Positions 46,105 through 53,722 of a stretch of DNA of 64,000 nt are shown piece after piece. The position numbers were made by a program, and so were the translations under genes. This stretch comes from an uncultured Collinsella sp. (GTDB lineage: Bacteria > Actinomycetota > Coriobacteriia > Coriobacteriales > Coriobacteriaceae), in assembly GCA_900551015.1 (NCBI GenBank), contig URUI01000001.1, forward strand, positions 1 to 64,000, given 5' to 3'. Within the stretch, counting starts at the first letter, position 1. Each line of letters starts with the position of its first letter. The notes under the pieces were generated by a model that saw only the letters and a list, made by a program, of their open reading frames with translations, had not been told where the DNA came from and made no database searches.

Positions 46105-47627
46105 TATTGGTCCCTCCTTCCCTGGTACATCGCCGCCTCGAGCACGTGATCCTGCATCACCCGTTCGCTTTCGGCAACATCGGCGATCGTGCGTGCGATG
46201 CGTACCAGGCGCACGATGCCGCGGCCCGTGAGATGCGTGCGCTTCGACAGGCCGAGCACGCATTTCTCGGCGGCCTCATCAAGCCCAAAGGTCGAGACGA
46301 CGCCGTCAATGGACCGCGACTCATCTTCCTCGGCCTCGGTGTCCGCATCGTCCATACGGGACTCGCGCCAGGCACGAAAGGCGCGACCGCGCACAACGTA
46401 GTCACGCAACTCGGCCGACGACATACCCTCCGCGCCCTCAATGATCACCTGAGGGTCGGGACGGGTCACATCGATCATCATGTCGATACGGTCGGCCAAA
46501 GGACCGCGCAGCTTTGCCCGATAGCGCTCCACCATCGATGCCGAGCAGCGGCATGGCACCTCGCGATCGCCCAAAAAGCCGCAGGGGCAGGGATTGCTCG
46601 CAGCGAGCAGCTGAAAGCGCGACGGGAAGGTAAAGGCCCCGTCGACACGCACGATCCTCACATAGCCGCGTTCGATAGGCTGACGCAGCGTCTGCAGCAC
46701 ACCCGTGGGAAACTCGGCAAGCTCGTCCAAAAAGAGCACGCCGCCATGAGCCAGGCTGATCTCACCCGGATGCACCGGGCGTCCTCCGCCAATGAGGCCC
46801 GCCGTTGAAATACTGTGATGGGGGCTTCGAAACGGCCGATGACCTGCCAATAAGCCATCGATGTTCTCGCCCAAGACCGAATGGATGCACAGCGCCTCCT
46901 GCTGATCCTCAACGGAAAGCTCGGGCAGGATGCCGGTCATACGGCGCGCAAGCATCGTCTTGCCCGATCCCGGGGACCCAATCATGAGCAAGCCGAGTTC
47001 TCCTGCCGCCGCAAGCGCCATGCCGCGTTTGGCAACCTCCTGCCCCAGCACGTCGGCATAGTCGAGCTCAGGCTCAAAGGTCGCCTCGACGACCTCGGAA
47101 TCCAGATAGTGCCGAGCCGCCTCGCCCATGCCATGGGCAAGCTGAGACAAATGATCGATAAATCCGCAATCCACGCCCGCAAGCGGCACATGCTGATCGG
47201 ACCTGCCGGCGATAAAGGACAGCCCCATATCACGCGCCAATAGCTGAAACGCCACCTCGCCCTTGACGGGAAGCACCGTACCGTCCAAGCCGAGCTCGCC
47301 GGCGATAAGGCAGCGATCGAGGTTGTCACGGGGAATCTGCCCATCGGCCGCCAGAACCGCGATGGCGATGGGCAGATCAAAGCCGCTACCGGTCTTGCGA
47401 ATATCGCCAGGCGCCAGATTGACCGTAATGCCCGAGCGCGGGATTTCGAACCCGGCGGAGCGCATCGCGCAGCGAATACGACCGCGTGACTCCATCACCT
47501 CCATACTCGGAATGCCGAGCATCTGAATGCCCGGAACGCCGCCGGCAAGCGAGACCTCGACCGTGACGTGAATCGCCTCGACGCCACGGATGCAGGCCGC
47601 GTGAACGGCAAACGTCTCGAACGCCAT
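46104..47627 (-). CDS. comM: ComM/YifB family AAA+ ATPase
   Basis: Hexameric helicase promoting branch migration during natural transformation; also called a magnesium-chelatase-like YifB protein. The N-terminal LonC-like domain has VEVSLAGGVPGIQMLGIP. Walker A GSPGSGKTM is near the middle, Walker B is VLFLDELAEF, and a zinc-like CPCGF...CRC motif follows. The length is 507 residues. The ATG overlaps the yraN stop (TGATG). It sits between yraN and dprA in one operon, with other transformation genes. Confidence 0.94.
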   Translation of the reverse strand: MAFETFAVHAACIRGVEAIHVTVEVSLAGGVPGIQMLGIPSMEVMESRGRIRCAMRSAGFEIPRSGITVNLAPGDIRKTGSGFDLPIAIAVLAADGQIPRDNLDRCLIAGELGLDGTVLPVKGEVAFQLLARDMGLSFIAGRSDQHVPLAGVDCGFIDHLSQLAHGMGEAARHYLDSEVVEATFEPELDYADVLGQEVAKRGMALAAAGELGLLMIGSPGSGKTMLARRMTGILPELSVEDQQEALCIHSVLGENIDGLLAGHRPFRSPHHSISTAGLIGGGRPVHPGEISLAHGGVLFLDELAEFPTGVLQTLRQPIERGYVRIVRVDGAFTFPSRFQLLAASNPCPCGFLGDREVPCRCSASMVERYRAKLRGPLADRIDMMIDVTRPDPQVIIEGAEGMSSAELRDYVVRGRAFRAWRESRMDDADTEAEEDESRSIDGVVSTFGLDEAAEKCVLGLSKRTHLTGRGIVRLVRIARTIADVAESERVMQDHVLEAAMYQGRRDQ

Positions 47628-48112
47628 CACGACACCTGCCAATCGAACGCGTTGTACTGATGCTCGATCTCAGCGATATGCCCGCCGCGAATGGTGACAC
47701 CCACGGCATCGAAGCGAATCGCCTTGAGCGGATAATGATCCATGAGATAGCAACTTGCGATGCGGCGGTAGCGGCGTTGCTTTTGGGCGTCCACGGCCTC
47801 CTCGGGAAAGACCCGCGTGCTGCAATCCAGTGCGACGCGTCTGGTCTTGACCTCGGCCATCACCACGACATCGTCGAGCTCATCGAGCAGCACCAGATCG
47901 GCCTCGCCCTCGGTGCAACGATAACCCTGCTCCAGCAAGGTGTAACCGCGCTCGTTAAAGTAGTCGATGGTGATCAGCTCGCCCAGCATGCCCAGCTCGC
48001 GGGGACTGAGCCCCTTGATAAACTCGGGCGTCATCGCCCCGCAGTCGAGCTCGCCGTTTTCCCAACGCTCCTTGAGCTGCTGCGTCTTGCTCTTTTTGCT
48101 TGCGGCACTCAT
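47627..48112 (-). CDS. yraN: UPF0102 endonuclease-like protein YraN
   Basis: Restriction-like fold with GELITIDYFNERGYTLLEQGYRCTEGEADLVLLD and MAEVKTRR, the core of the family; its true function is unclear. The 161-residue protein has a basic and acidic N-terminal extension of about 40 residues. The ATG (MSAASKK) has AAAGGAG. First gene of yraN-comM-dprA-trmFO. The upstream TTTGGT repeat matches the one before comEA. Confidence 0.9.
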   Translation of the reverse strand: MSAASKKSKTQQLKERWENGELDCGAMTPEFIKGLSPRELGMLGELITIDYFNERGYTLLEQGYRCTEGEADLVLLDELDDVVVMAEVKTRRVALDCSTRVFPEEAVDAQKQRRYRRIASCYLMDHYPLKAIRFDAVGVTIRGGHIAEIEHQYNAFDWQVS

Positions 48113-48183
48113 GGGGTCTCCTTTCCCGCACGCTGCATTGCCCCGATGATGAGGGCACCTTTCATGCGGGTAAGTACCGGAAG

Positions 48184-48203
48184 CAAACCAAAAGCTGACC
48201 AAA
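48184..48203 (-). promoter_or_regulatory. Candidate competence-operon element upstream of yraN
   Basis: Coding-strand TTTGGT half-sites 11 bp apart (plus-strand ACCAAA at 48187-48192 and 48198-48203), the second in TTTTGGTTTG. Same orientation and nearly the same distance (71 against 75 bases) from a start codon as the comEA copy. It lies just downstream of the rnhB terminator. Confidence 0.5.
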
Positions 48204-48210
48204 TGCCGTC

Positions 48211-48252
48211 AAAAAACGGGCCGTACGCAGCAATGGTGTTGCATACGGCCCG
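48211..48252 (-). terminator. Intrinsic terminator of rnhB
   Basis: CGGGCCGTA and TACGGCCCG (9 bp) plus an inner GCAA/TTGC, with TTTTTT after the stem on the minus strand. Confidence 0.9.
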
Positions 48253-48278
48253 CTACCAGCAGGTTTATAAAACCCCTG

Positions 48279-48301
48279 AGGTCCCTGTCTCCACAATTGA
48301 C
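48279..48301 (-). repeat. Degenerate REP-like sequence at rnhB end
   Basis: The minus strand reads AATTGTGGAGACAGGGACCT right after the rnhB stop, resembling the CATTGGGGACAGACT box of the transposase repeats. A single weak copy. Confidence 0.35.
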
Positions 48302-49090
48302 CTAGAAAAGGCGCTCAGTCTGCAGAAAGTTTCCGCAAAAGCTCACGCGGTGCAGTGGACAAAGTCCATGTTTGCGAATGGCCTCGATATGCTCGGGGCT
48401 TGCATAGCCCTTCGACTCGGCCAGATGGTACTCGGGATACTCGGCGTCGTACTCGACCATCATCTCGTCACGCGTGACCTTGGCCATGATGGACGCCGCG
48501 GCGATGCAGGCGATTTTGGCATCACCCTTCACCACATCGCGCTCGTTAGGAACGGCGCCCAAGGGGTTGCCATCCATGAGGACGCAGTCGGGTTCAAGTC
48601 CCGTATCGGCCACGGCGCCCGCAACGGCAGTACGGATAGCACGGGCCATGCCCATCTCATCGATATCCGCAGGAGCGATATGGCAAAAGCCGATGGCAGT
48701 CGCCACCTCGGCTATCTTCACCGAGAGCAGCTCGCGGCGCGCGGGCGTGAGCTTTTTGGAATCGTTGATGCCCCAGATGCGCGGCTCCATCGGAAGACAC
48801 ACGGCACACACGGTCAAGGGACCCGCTACCGAGCCACGGCCCACCTCGTCGACGCCCACGACCACACCATCACCGCCGAGCTCATGCATAAGCTGATACA
48901 TGCCGTTGACGCGCTCGCGCTCGGCAAGCTCTTTGGCATGGCGTTTGAGGGCACGCTCGCAAGCCTTGATCACCTGCTGGCGCGGATCCTCGCGATAATG
49001 CTCCACGAGGGCAGGAATCTCCTCAAACGTAGCGCTCGCCAACTCACCGGCAACCTGCGATGCCGAAACCGAGCTCGTCATGTTGGCCAT
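48302..49090 (-). CDS. rnhB: Ribonuclease HII
   Basis: Removes ribonucleotides and RNA from DNA hybrids. Active-site GVDEVGRGSVAGP (about 85-97), then LMDG and the C-terminal acidic residues. The 262-residue protein has about 80 residues before the catalytic core, longer than E. coli RnhB and like the Gram-positive form. The chosen ATG (MANMTSS) has AAGGAGG seven bases upstream. Thirty bases after the rplS terminator, so it may be read by readthrough. Confidence 0.95.
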   Translation of the reverse strand: MANMTSSVSASQVAGELASATFEEIPALVEHYREDPRQQVIKACERALKRHAKELAERERVNGMYQLMHELGGDGVVVGVDEVGRGSVAGPLTVCAVCLPMEPRIWGINDSKKLTPARRELLSVKIAEVATAIGFCHIAPADIDEMGMARAIRTAVAGAVADTGLEPDCVLMDGNPLGAVPNERDVVKGDAKIACIAAASIMAKVTRDEMMVEYDAEYPEYHLAESKGYASPEHIEAIRKHGLCPLHRVSFCGNFLQTERLF

Positions 49091-49119
49091 ACCAGGCCCT
49101 CCTTGCATGCAAATCAGAT

Positions 49120-49149
49120 AAAAAGAAGGGCCACCCGAAGGTGACCCTT
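49120..49149 (-). terminator. Terminator/attenuator after rplS
   Basis: AAGGGTCACC-TTCG-GGTGGCCCTT stem, then CTTTTTAT on the minus strand. Only 30 bases before the rnhB start, so partial readthrough is likely. Confidence 0.85.
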
Positions 49150-49183
49150 GTGTCCAAACGAGTGGACAGACGCTGCGATCTTC

Positions 49184-49525
49184 TTAGCGCTTCTCGGGGA
49201 TGCGAGCAGCCTTGCCCACCTTGTCGCGGAGGTAGTACAGCTTGGCGCGACGGACGCGACCATGACGAACGACCTCGAGCTTGGCGATCTTGGGGCTGTG
49301 AAGCGGGAAGGTACGCTCAACACCGACACCGAAGGACATCTTGCGGACGGTGAAGGTCTCGCGGGCACCGGCGCCGGCCATGCGGATGACGTCGCCCTGG
49401 AAGACCTGGATGCGCTCGCGGTCGCCTTCCTTAATGCGGTAGTGAACCTTGACGTTGTCGGCGACGCGAACCTGAGGAATGTCCTCGCGGATCTGCTGAC
49501 GCTCGATTGCGCGGATGTAATCCAT
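49184..49525 (-). CDS. rplS: 50S ribosomal protein L19
   Basis: L19 sits at the 30S-50S interface. The 113-residue protein begins [20 protein letters not shown], and contains [19 protein letters not shown]. The ATG has AAGGAA. It lies apart from rpsP-rimM-trmD, whose usual partner it is, and is placed before rnhB. Its own promoter and leader stem (GTGCCG/CGGCAC, 49550-49573) suggest separate control. Confidence 0.97.
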   Translation of the reverse strand: MDYIRAIERQQIREDIPQVRVADNVKVHYRIKEGDRERIQVFQGDVIRMAGAGARETFTVRKMSFGVGVERTFPLHSPKIAKLEVVRHGRVRRAKLYYLRDKVGKAARIPEKR

Positions 49526-49549
49526 GTGCAATTCCTTACTCTTCTAGAG

Positions 49550-49573
49550 GTGCCGTACCACCTTGGCCGGCAC
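49550..49573 (-). promoter_or_regulatory. Leader hairpin of rplS
   Basis: GTGCCG and CGGCAC (with inner GCC/GGT pairs) lie 25 bases upstream of the rplS start. It could be an L19 autoregulatory stem. Confidence 0.4.
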
Positions 49574-49594
49574 GTAGTTGAACAAACGTATTCG

Positions 49595-49622
49595 AGTATA
49601 CACGCGCGGGTTTCCGCTGCAA
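49595..49622 (-). promoter_or_regulatory. Promoter of rplS
   Basis: TTGCAG (49617-49622), a 16-base spacer and TATACT (49595-49600) on the minus strand. Confidence 0.6.
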
Positions 49623-49668
49623 GAACAATTTTTTACGCAGACAAAAAGACAAAACCCGCACATGATAA

Positions 49669-49696
49669 CCGCCCGCCTCACGAATGAGACGGGCGG
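49669..49696 (-). terminator. Probable terminator of ppdK
   Basis: CCGCCCG(T)CTCA-TTCG-TGAG(G)CGGGCGG gives a long GC stem 39 bases after the ppdK stop. The tail is TTATCAT, so the T-tract is weak. Confidence 0.55.
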
Positions 49697-49735
49697 CATG
49701 AAGGGGGGCTACGCTAGGCGTCTAAACCCAAAACG

Positions 49736-52486
49736 TTAGGCGGAACGCTTGGCCTCGAGCTTGGCCTGAGCGGCGGCCAGGCGTGCGAGGGGCACGCGGT
49801 AGGGCGAGCAGGACACGTAGTCCACATCGGCCACGTTAAACAGGCTCTTGATGGACTTGGGGTCGCCGCCGTGCTCGCCGCACACACCAAAGTGCATACC
49901 GGGGTTGGTGGCGCGGCCCGTTTCGACGGCCACGCGCACGAGCTCGAGCACCGCCGTGTCGATGGTCTCGAAGGGGTTGTCCTTCAAGATCTTCTTGTGC
50001 ATGTACAGCGGGATGAACTTGGCCTCGGCATCGTCGCGGGAGAAGCCGAAGGTCGTCTGCGTAAGGTCGTTGGTGCCAAAGCAGAAGAAGTCAGCGTGCT
50101 GGGCGATCTCGTCGGCGACCATGCAGGCGCGCGGCAGCTCGAGCATCGTGCCCACGGGAATGTTGAGCTCGACGCCCTCTTCGGCGGAAACCTCGGCGAT
50201 CACGCGCTCGATGACCTCGCGGGTCTGGACATGCTCGCCCGTGATGGAAACGAGCGGGACCATAATCTCGGGGCGCGGGTCGACGCCCTCCTTGATAAGG
50301 CGGGCGGCAGCCGTGGCGACGGCGCGGACCTGCATGAGCGGCAGATCGCTAAAGACGACGGACAGGCGCACGCCGCGTAGGCCGAGCATCGGGTTGGACT
50401 CGACCATGCCGTCGATACGACGCAGGCGGGTGCGCAGGACGGCAAGCTCTTCCTCGCTGGCGCCAGCGGCTTCCTTCTTGGTGATGGCGACCTCGAGCTC
50501 GCGAGGATTATCCAGGAACTCATGAAGCGGCGGATCGAGCAGGCGGACGACCACATCGCGACCAGACATGGTCTTGAACATCGCCAGGAAGTCCTCGGTC
50601 TGGACCTTAAGCAGGTCGGACAGGGCCTGCTGCTTCACGGCCTCATCGTCAGACAGGATAAAGCTCTGGATGATGTTCTTGCGATCGCCCAGGAACATAT
50701 GCTCGGTGCGGCACAGGCCAATAGCCTCGGCGCCAAACTCGAGGGCAAGCTCGGCGTCCTCGGGATTGTCGGCATTGACGCGCACATGGTTGGCATGACC
50801 ACAGGTCTCGTCCAGGCGAATCTCGTCGGCCCAGGACAGGATAGTGTCCAGGTCGCCGGTAAGCTCGGCGGAGACCAGGTCGACGGGACCGTCGACGACG
50901 ATGCCCTGGGTGCCGTCGATGGAGATGACATCGCCCTCATGCAGCACGCGGTCACTGCCCTCGATGCGCACGACCTTCTCGGCGGCGTCGATATGGAAGC
51001 GTTCGACGCCGCAGACGCAGGGCGTACCCATGCCGCGGGCGATAACGGCGGCATGGCTCGTCTTGCCACCGTGGCTGGTCAGGATGCCCTCGGCGGCGAC
51101 CATGCCCTTCAGGTCATCGGGGTTGGTCTCCCAGCGAACCAAAACGACCTTGTGACCCTCGTTGGCGCGCGCGACGGCGTCATCGCTCGAGAACACGACC
51201 TCGCCCACGGCGGCACCGGGGCTGGCGTTCAAACCGCTGGCCAGGGCCTCGTACTTCTTGGAGGCGTCAAACTGCGGGTGCAGGAGCTGGTCGAGCTGCG
51301 CGGGATCGATGCGGTTTACGGCCTCCTCGCGGGTGATCAGTCCTTCCTCGACCATTTCGATAGCGATGCGCAGAGCGGCGGTTGCGGTACGCTTGCCCAC
51401 GCGGGTCTGGAGCATCCAGAGCTTGCCCTGCTCGATGGTGAACTCGATATCGCACATATCACGGTAATGATCCTCGAGCGTCAGGAACACGCGCTCGAGC
51501 TTTTCACCTGCGGACTCGAGGCCCGGGGTGGTCTTGAGGTCGGCAATGGGCTCGGTGTTGCGGATGCCGGCGACGACATCCTCGCCCTGGGCGTTGACCA
51601 GAAAGTCGCCGTAGAACTCCTTAGTGCCGTCGGCCGGGTTGCGCGTAAAGGCGACGCCGGTCGCGGAGGTCTCACCCTTGTTGCCAAAGGCCATGGCTTG
51701 GACGTTGACGGCAGTACCGAGCTCGTCAGAGATGCCGTGCTGTTTGCGGTAGATGCAGGCGCGCTCGTTCATCCAGCTGCCAAAGACGGCCTGGATGGCA
51801 AGGCGCAGCTGAAGCTCAGGATCGTGCGGGAAGGCGGGCTTGCCGTCGGCGACCTCGAGCTCGGGATACAGGGCGGCCTCGACGTTCTCGGAGAAGATGC
51901 CCTTAAAGGTCTCGACGAGCTCCTGCAGATCCTCGGCCGAAAGCTCGGAGTCGACGCGGACGCCAGCGACCAGGCGGGCCTGGGTCAGGGCATTCTCGAA
52001 TAGGTCGGCGTCAACGCCCATGACAACGTTGGAGAACATCTGGATAAAGCGACGATAGCTATCCCAGGCAAAGCGCGGGTTCTGCGTCTGCGCGATAAGG
52101 CCCTGGACGGAATCGTCGTTGAGGCCCAGGTTGAGGACCGTGTCCATCATGCCGGGCATGGAGAACGGAGCGCCCGAGCGAACCGACACGAGCAGCGGAT
52201 CGGAGGCATCGCCGAGTTTCTTGCCGCAACGGGCCTCGAGGTCCGCCCCAGCGGCAACGATCTCATCGAGTGCGCCTTCGGGCCACACATTGCCGGCACC
52301 GGAGTAATCGACGCAAGTCTGGCAGGTAATGGTAAAGCCACCGGGAACCGGCAGGCCGATACGGCTCATCTCTGCAAGGTTAGCGCCCTTGCCACCAAGC
52401 ACGAAGTTCATGGACTTGTCGCCCTCAGTGACACAGGTGCCCTGGGCGTCGGTTCCAAAACGGTAAACCCTCTTGCAATCGCTCAC
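49736..52486 (-). CDS. ppdK: Pyruvate, phosphate dikinase
   Basis: Interconverts pyruvate, ATP and Pi with PEP, AMP and PPi, a key glycolysis/gluconeogenesis enzyme of anaerobes. The N-terminal ATP-grasp region is followed by the central phosphohistidine domain, with the motif GGKTSHAAVIARG. Thr476 is the regulatory residue and His478 the phosphate carrier. The C-terminal TIM barrel with the PEP site ends in FGVCGEHGGDP. The length is 916 residues. The start is GTG. The regulator ppsR lies upstream, so Thr476 phosphorylation is expected. Confidence 0.97.
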   Translation of the reverse strand: MSDCKRVYRFGTDAQGTCVTEGDKSMNFVLGGKGANLAEMSRIGLPVPGGFTITCQTCVDYSGAGNVWPEGALDEIVAAGADLEARCGKKLGDASDPLLVSVRSGAPFSMPGMMDTVLNLGLNDDSVQGLIAQTQNPRFAWDSYRRFIQMFSNVVMGVDADLFENALTQARLVAGVRVDSELSAEDLQELVETFKGIFSENVEAALYPELEVADGKPAFPHDPELQLRLAIQAVFGSWMNERACIYRKQHGISDELGTAVNVQAMAFGNKGETSATGVAFTRNPADGTKEFYGDFLVNAQGEDVVAGIRNTEPIADLKTTPGLESAGEKLERVFLTLEDHYRDMCDIEFTIEQGKLWMLQTRVGKRTATAALRIAIEMVEEGLITREEAVNRIDPAQLDQLLHPQFDASKKYEALASGLNASPGAAVGEVVFSSDDAVARANEGHKVVLVRWETNPDDLKGMVAAEGILTSHGGKTSHAAVIARGMGTPCVCGVERFHIDAAEKVVRIEGSDRVLHEGDVISIDGTQGIVVDGPVDLVSAELTGDLDTILSWADEIRLDETCGHANHVRVNADNPEDAELALEFGAEAIGLCRTEHMFLGDRKNIIQSFILSDDEAVKQQALSDLLKVQTEDFLAMFKTMSGRDVVVRLLDPPLHEFLDNPRELEVAITKKEAAGASEEELAVLRTRLRRIDGMVESNPMLGLRGVRLSVVFSDLPLMQVRAVATAAARLIKEGVDPRPEIMVPLVSITGEHVQTREVIERVIAEVSAEEGVELNIPVGTMLELPRACMVADEIAQHADFFCFGTNDLTQTTFGFSRDDAEAKFIPLYMHKKILKDNPFETIDTAVLELVRVAVETGRATNPGMHFGVCGEHGGDPKSIKSLFNVADVDYVSCSPYRVPLARLAAAQAKLEAKRSA

Positions 52487-52561
52487 GATACTTCCCCTTC
52501 CATGCGCTTACGCGCACGACCGTGGTAACGAATCGACCCGCCGGATGCGGGCCGTGAGGGA

Positions 52562-52567
52562 ACTATA
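52562..52567 (-). promoter_or_regulatory. -10 element of ppdK
   Basis: The minus strand reads TATAGT, 76 bases upstream of the GTG. There is no good -35, which fits activation from the repeats just upstream. Confidence 0.45.
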
Positions 52568-52608
52568 CGGCGGGTTTTGGACAGGCTTGAGCAGAGGGTA
52601 CGCGGTTT

Positions 52609-52646
52609 GGTAAACGTGCTAAAACCGGCGGTAAACGGTAGGTAAA
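52609..52646. repeat. Three phased GGTAAA repeats upstream of ppdK
   Basis: GGTAAA occurs at 52609, 52630 and 52641 (steps of 21 and 11 bp, about two and one turns of the helix), two copies in GGTAAACG. They lie about 40-85 bases upstream of the -10 element, the right place for an activator bound on one face of the helix. The factor is unknown. Nothing else is seen in 52647-52756 apart from A+T-rich sequence. Confidence 0.45.
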
Positions 52647-52760
52647 GGTGGCTACCTTATGAAGATACCACTACAAGGAAAGTGCAGGTCGAATGCGATG
52701 TATTTGCTAAATCGCTTTACCATTTATCAGCATTATTTCCAAGTATTCTCTTTGGTTAGC

Positions 52761-52788
52761 TAAAAGAGCCCCGTCCCAAATTAGCTAC
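52761..52788 (-). repeat. REP-like repeat, second family, copy 1
   Basis: On the minus strand GTAGCTAATTTGGGACGGGG is followed by CTCTTTTA. It can also act as a weak terminator (GGGGCTCTTTT). Related to copies at 52797 and 60813. Confidence 0.6.
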
Positions 52789-52796
52789 CCAAACAA

Positions 52797-52815
52797 CCTT
52801 GTCCCAAGTGAGCTA
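52797..52815 (-). repeat. REP-like repeat, second family, copy 2 at ppsR stop
   Basis: The minus strand reads GTAGCTCACTTGGGACAAGG. Its first TAG is the stop codon of ppsR, so the repeat abuts and forms the gene end. Confidence 0.55.
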
Positions 52816-53688
52816 CTTTTGTTGAGCGCGGCGGGCGGCACGGCGGGCTCTTGCCTCTTGAATCTCTTCGAGGTGAGCAATGATCTCGGCAGCGCTTTCC
52901 TCGATGGCTTTGCCGTCGGTACGTACAACAAAGCAGCCTAAGCGCTTCATGAGGGCACGAGCTTCCTCAAGCTCGCTGCGCACGCTCTCAGGCTCGGCAT
53001 AGGAGCCGGCAACGGCACGGGCGTAGTCATCGCCCAAGCGGCTATCGCGAATCTCAGAAATAACGTCGACGGTCGAAATCAGGCCGAACAGGTGCATCGG
53101 GTCAACCTCGTAAATCGACTTGGGCGGCTCCATGCCATGCGCCAGTGGGACATTGGCGACCTTGTAGCCCTGATAGGCTAAATACATCGACAGCGGCGTC
53201 TTGGATGTACGCGACACACCCAGCAGCACGATATCGGCACCCGACAGATCGTCGCAACCACGACCGTCATCGTGCTCAACGAAATACTCCATGGCCTCGA
53301 TACGATGGAAATAGCGGTCATCGGTCTTGTGAATCACGCCCGCAACGCACTTGGGCGGCACACCGATGAGCGACGACAGCACGGCAAGCGTCGGGCCGAT
53401 CAGGTCGACCGAACGGATATGCAGCATACCCAGGTAATCGAGCACGCGGGCGCGAAGCGCCGGATCGACAATGGTATGGAACACGGCGACATCGCGATGG
53501 TCGGCATCGACGCGCGGCCCCACAAATGACTTGACCTGCTCCACCGAGGTCACCTTGGGCAGGCGCAAAACGCGAAAAGCCCCTTCATCAAATTGCCCGG
53601 ACGCCGCAAGCACCACCTCACAAGCGGTATCGCCGAGCGAGTCGGAGATAACGATAACGGTGGGACGAGCGGTGACCGGGCAATCCAT
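52813..53688 (-). CDS. ppsR: PPDK regulatory kinase/phosphorylase (DUF299)
   Basis: Bifunctional regulator that phosphorylates (using ADP) and dephosphorylates the active-site threonine of PPDK. The P-loop GVSRTSKTP is at 157-165, with DLIGPT and RYFHRIEAMEY also conserved; 291 residues. The ATG has AAAGGAG. It follows glyS by 34 bases and precedes ppdK, the standard context. The related PEP synthase regulator is excluded because ppdK, not ppsA, is next door. The stop lies within a repeated sequence. Confidence 0.93.
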   Translation of the reverse strand: MDCPVTARPTVIVISDSLGDTACEVVLAASGQFDEGAFRVLRLPKVTSVEQVKSFVGPRVDADHRDVAVFHTIVDPALRARVLDYLGMLHIRSVDLIGPTLAVLSSLIGVPPKCVAGVIHKTDDRYFHRIEAMEYFVEHDDGRGCDDLSGADIVLLGVSRTSKTPLSMYLAYQGYKVANVPLAHGMEPPKSIYEVDPMHLFGLISTVDVISEIRDSRLGDDYARAVAGSYAEPESVRSELEEARALMKRLGCFVVRTDGKAIEESAAEIIAHLEEIQEARARRAARRAQQK

Positions 53689-53722
53689 GCGGGGCTCCTT
53701 TTGCGCTTATGCGCAGGCTGGC

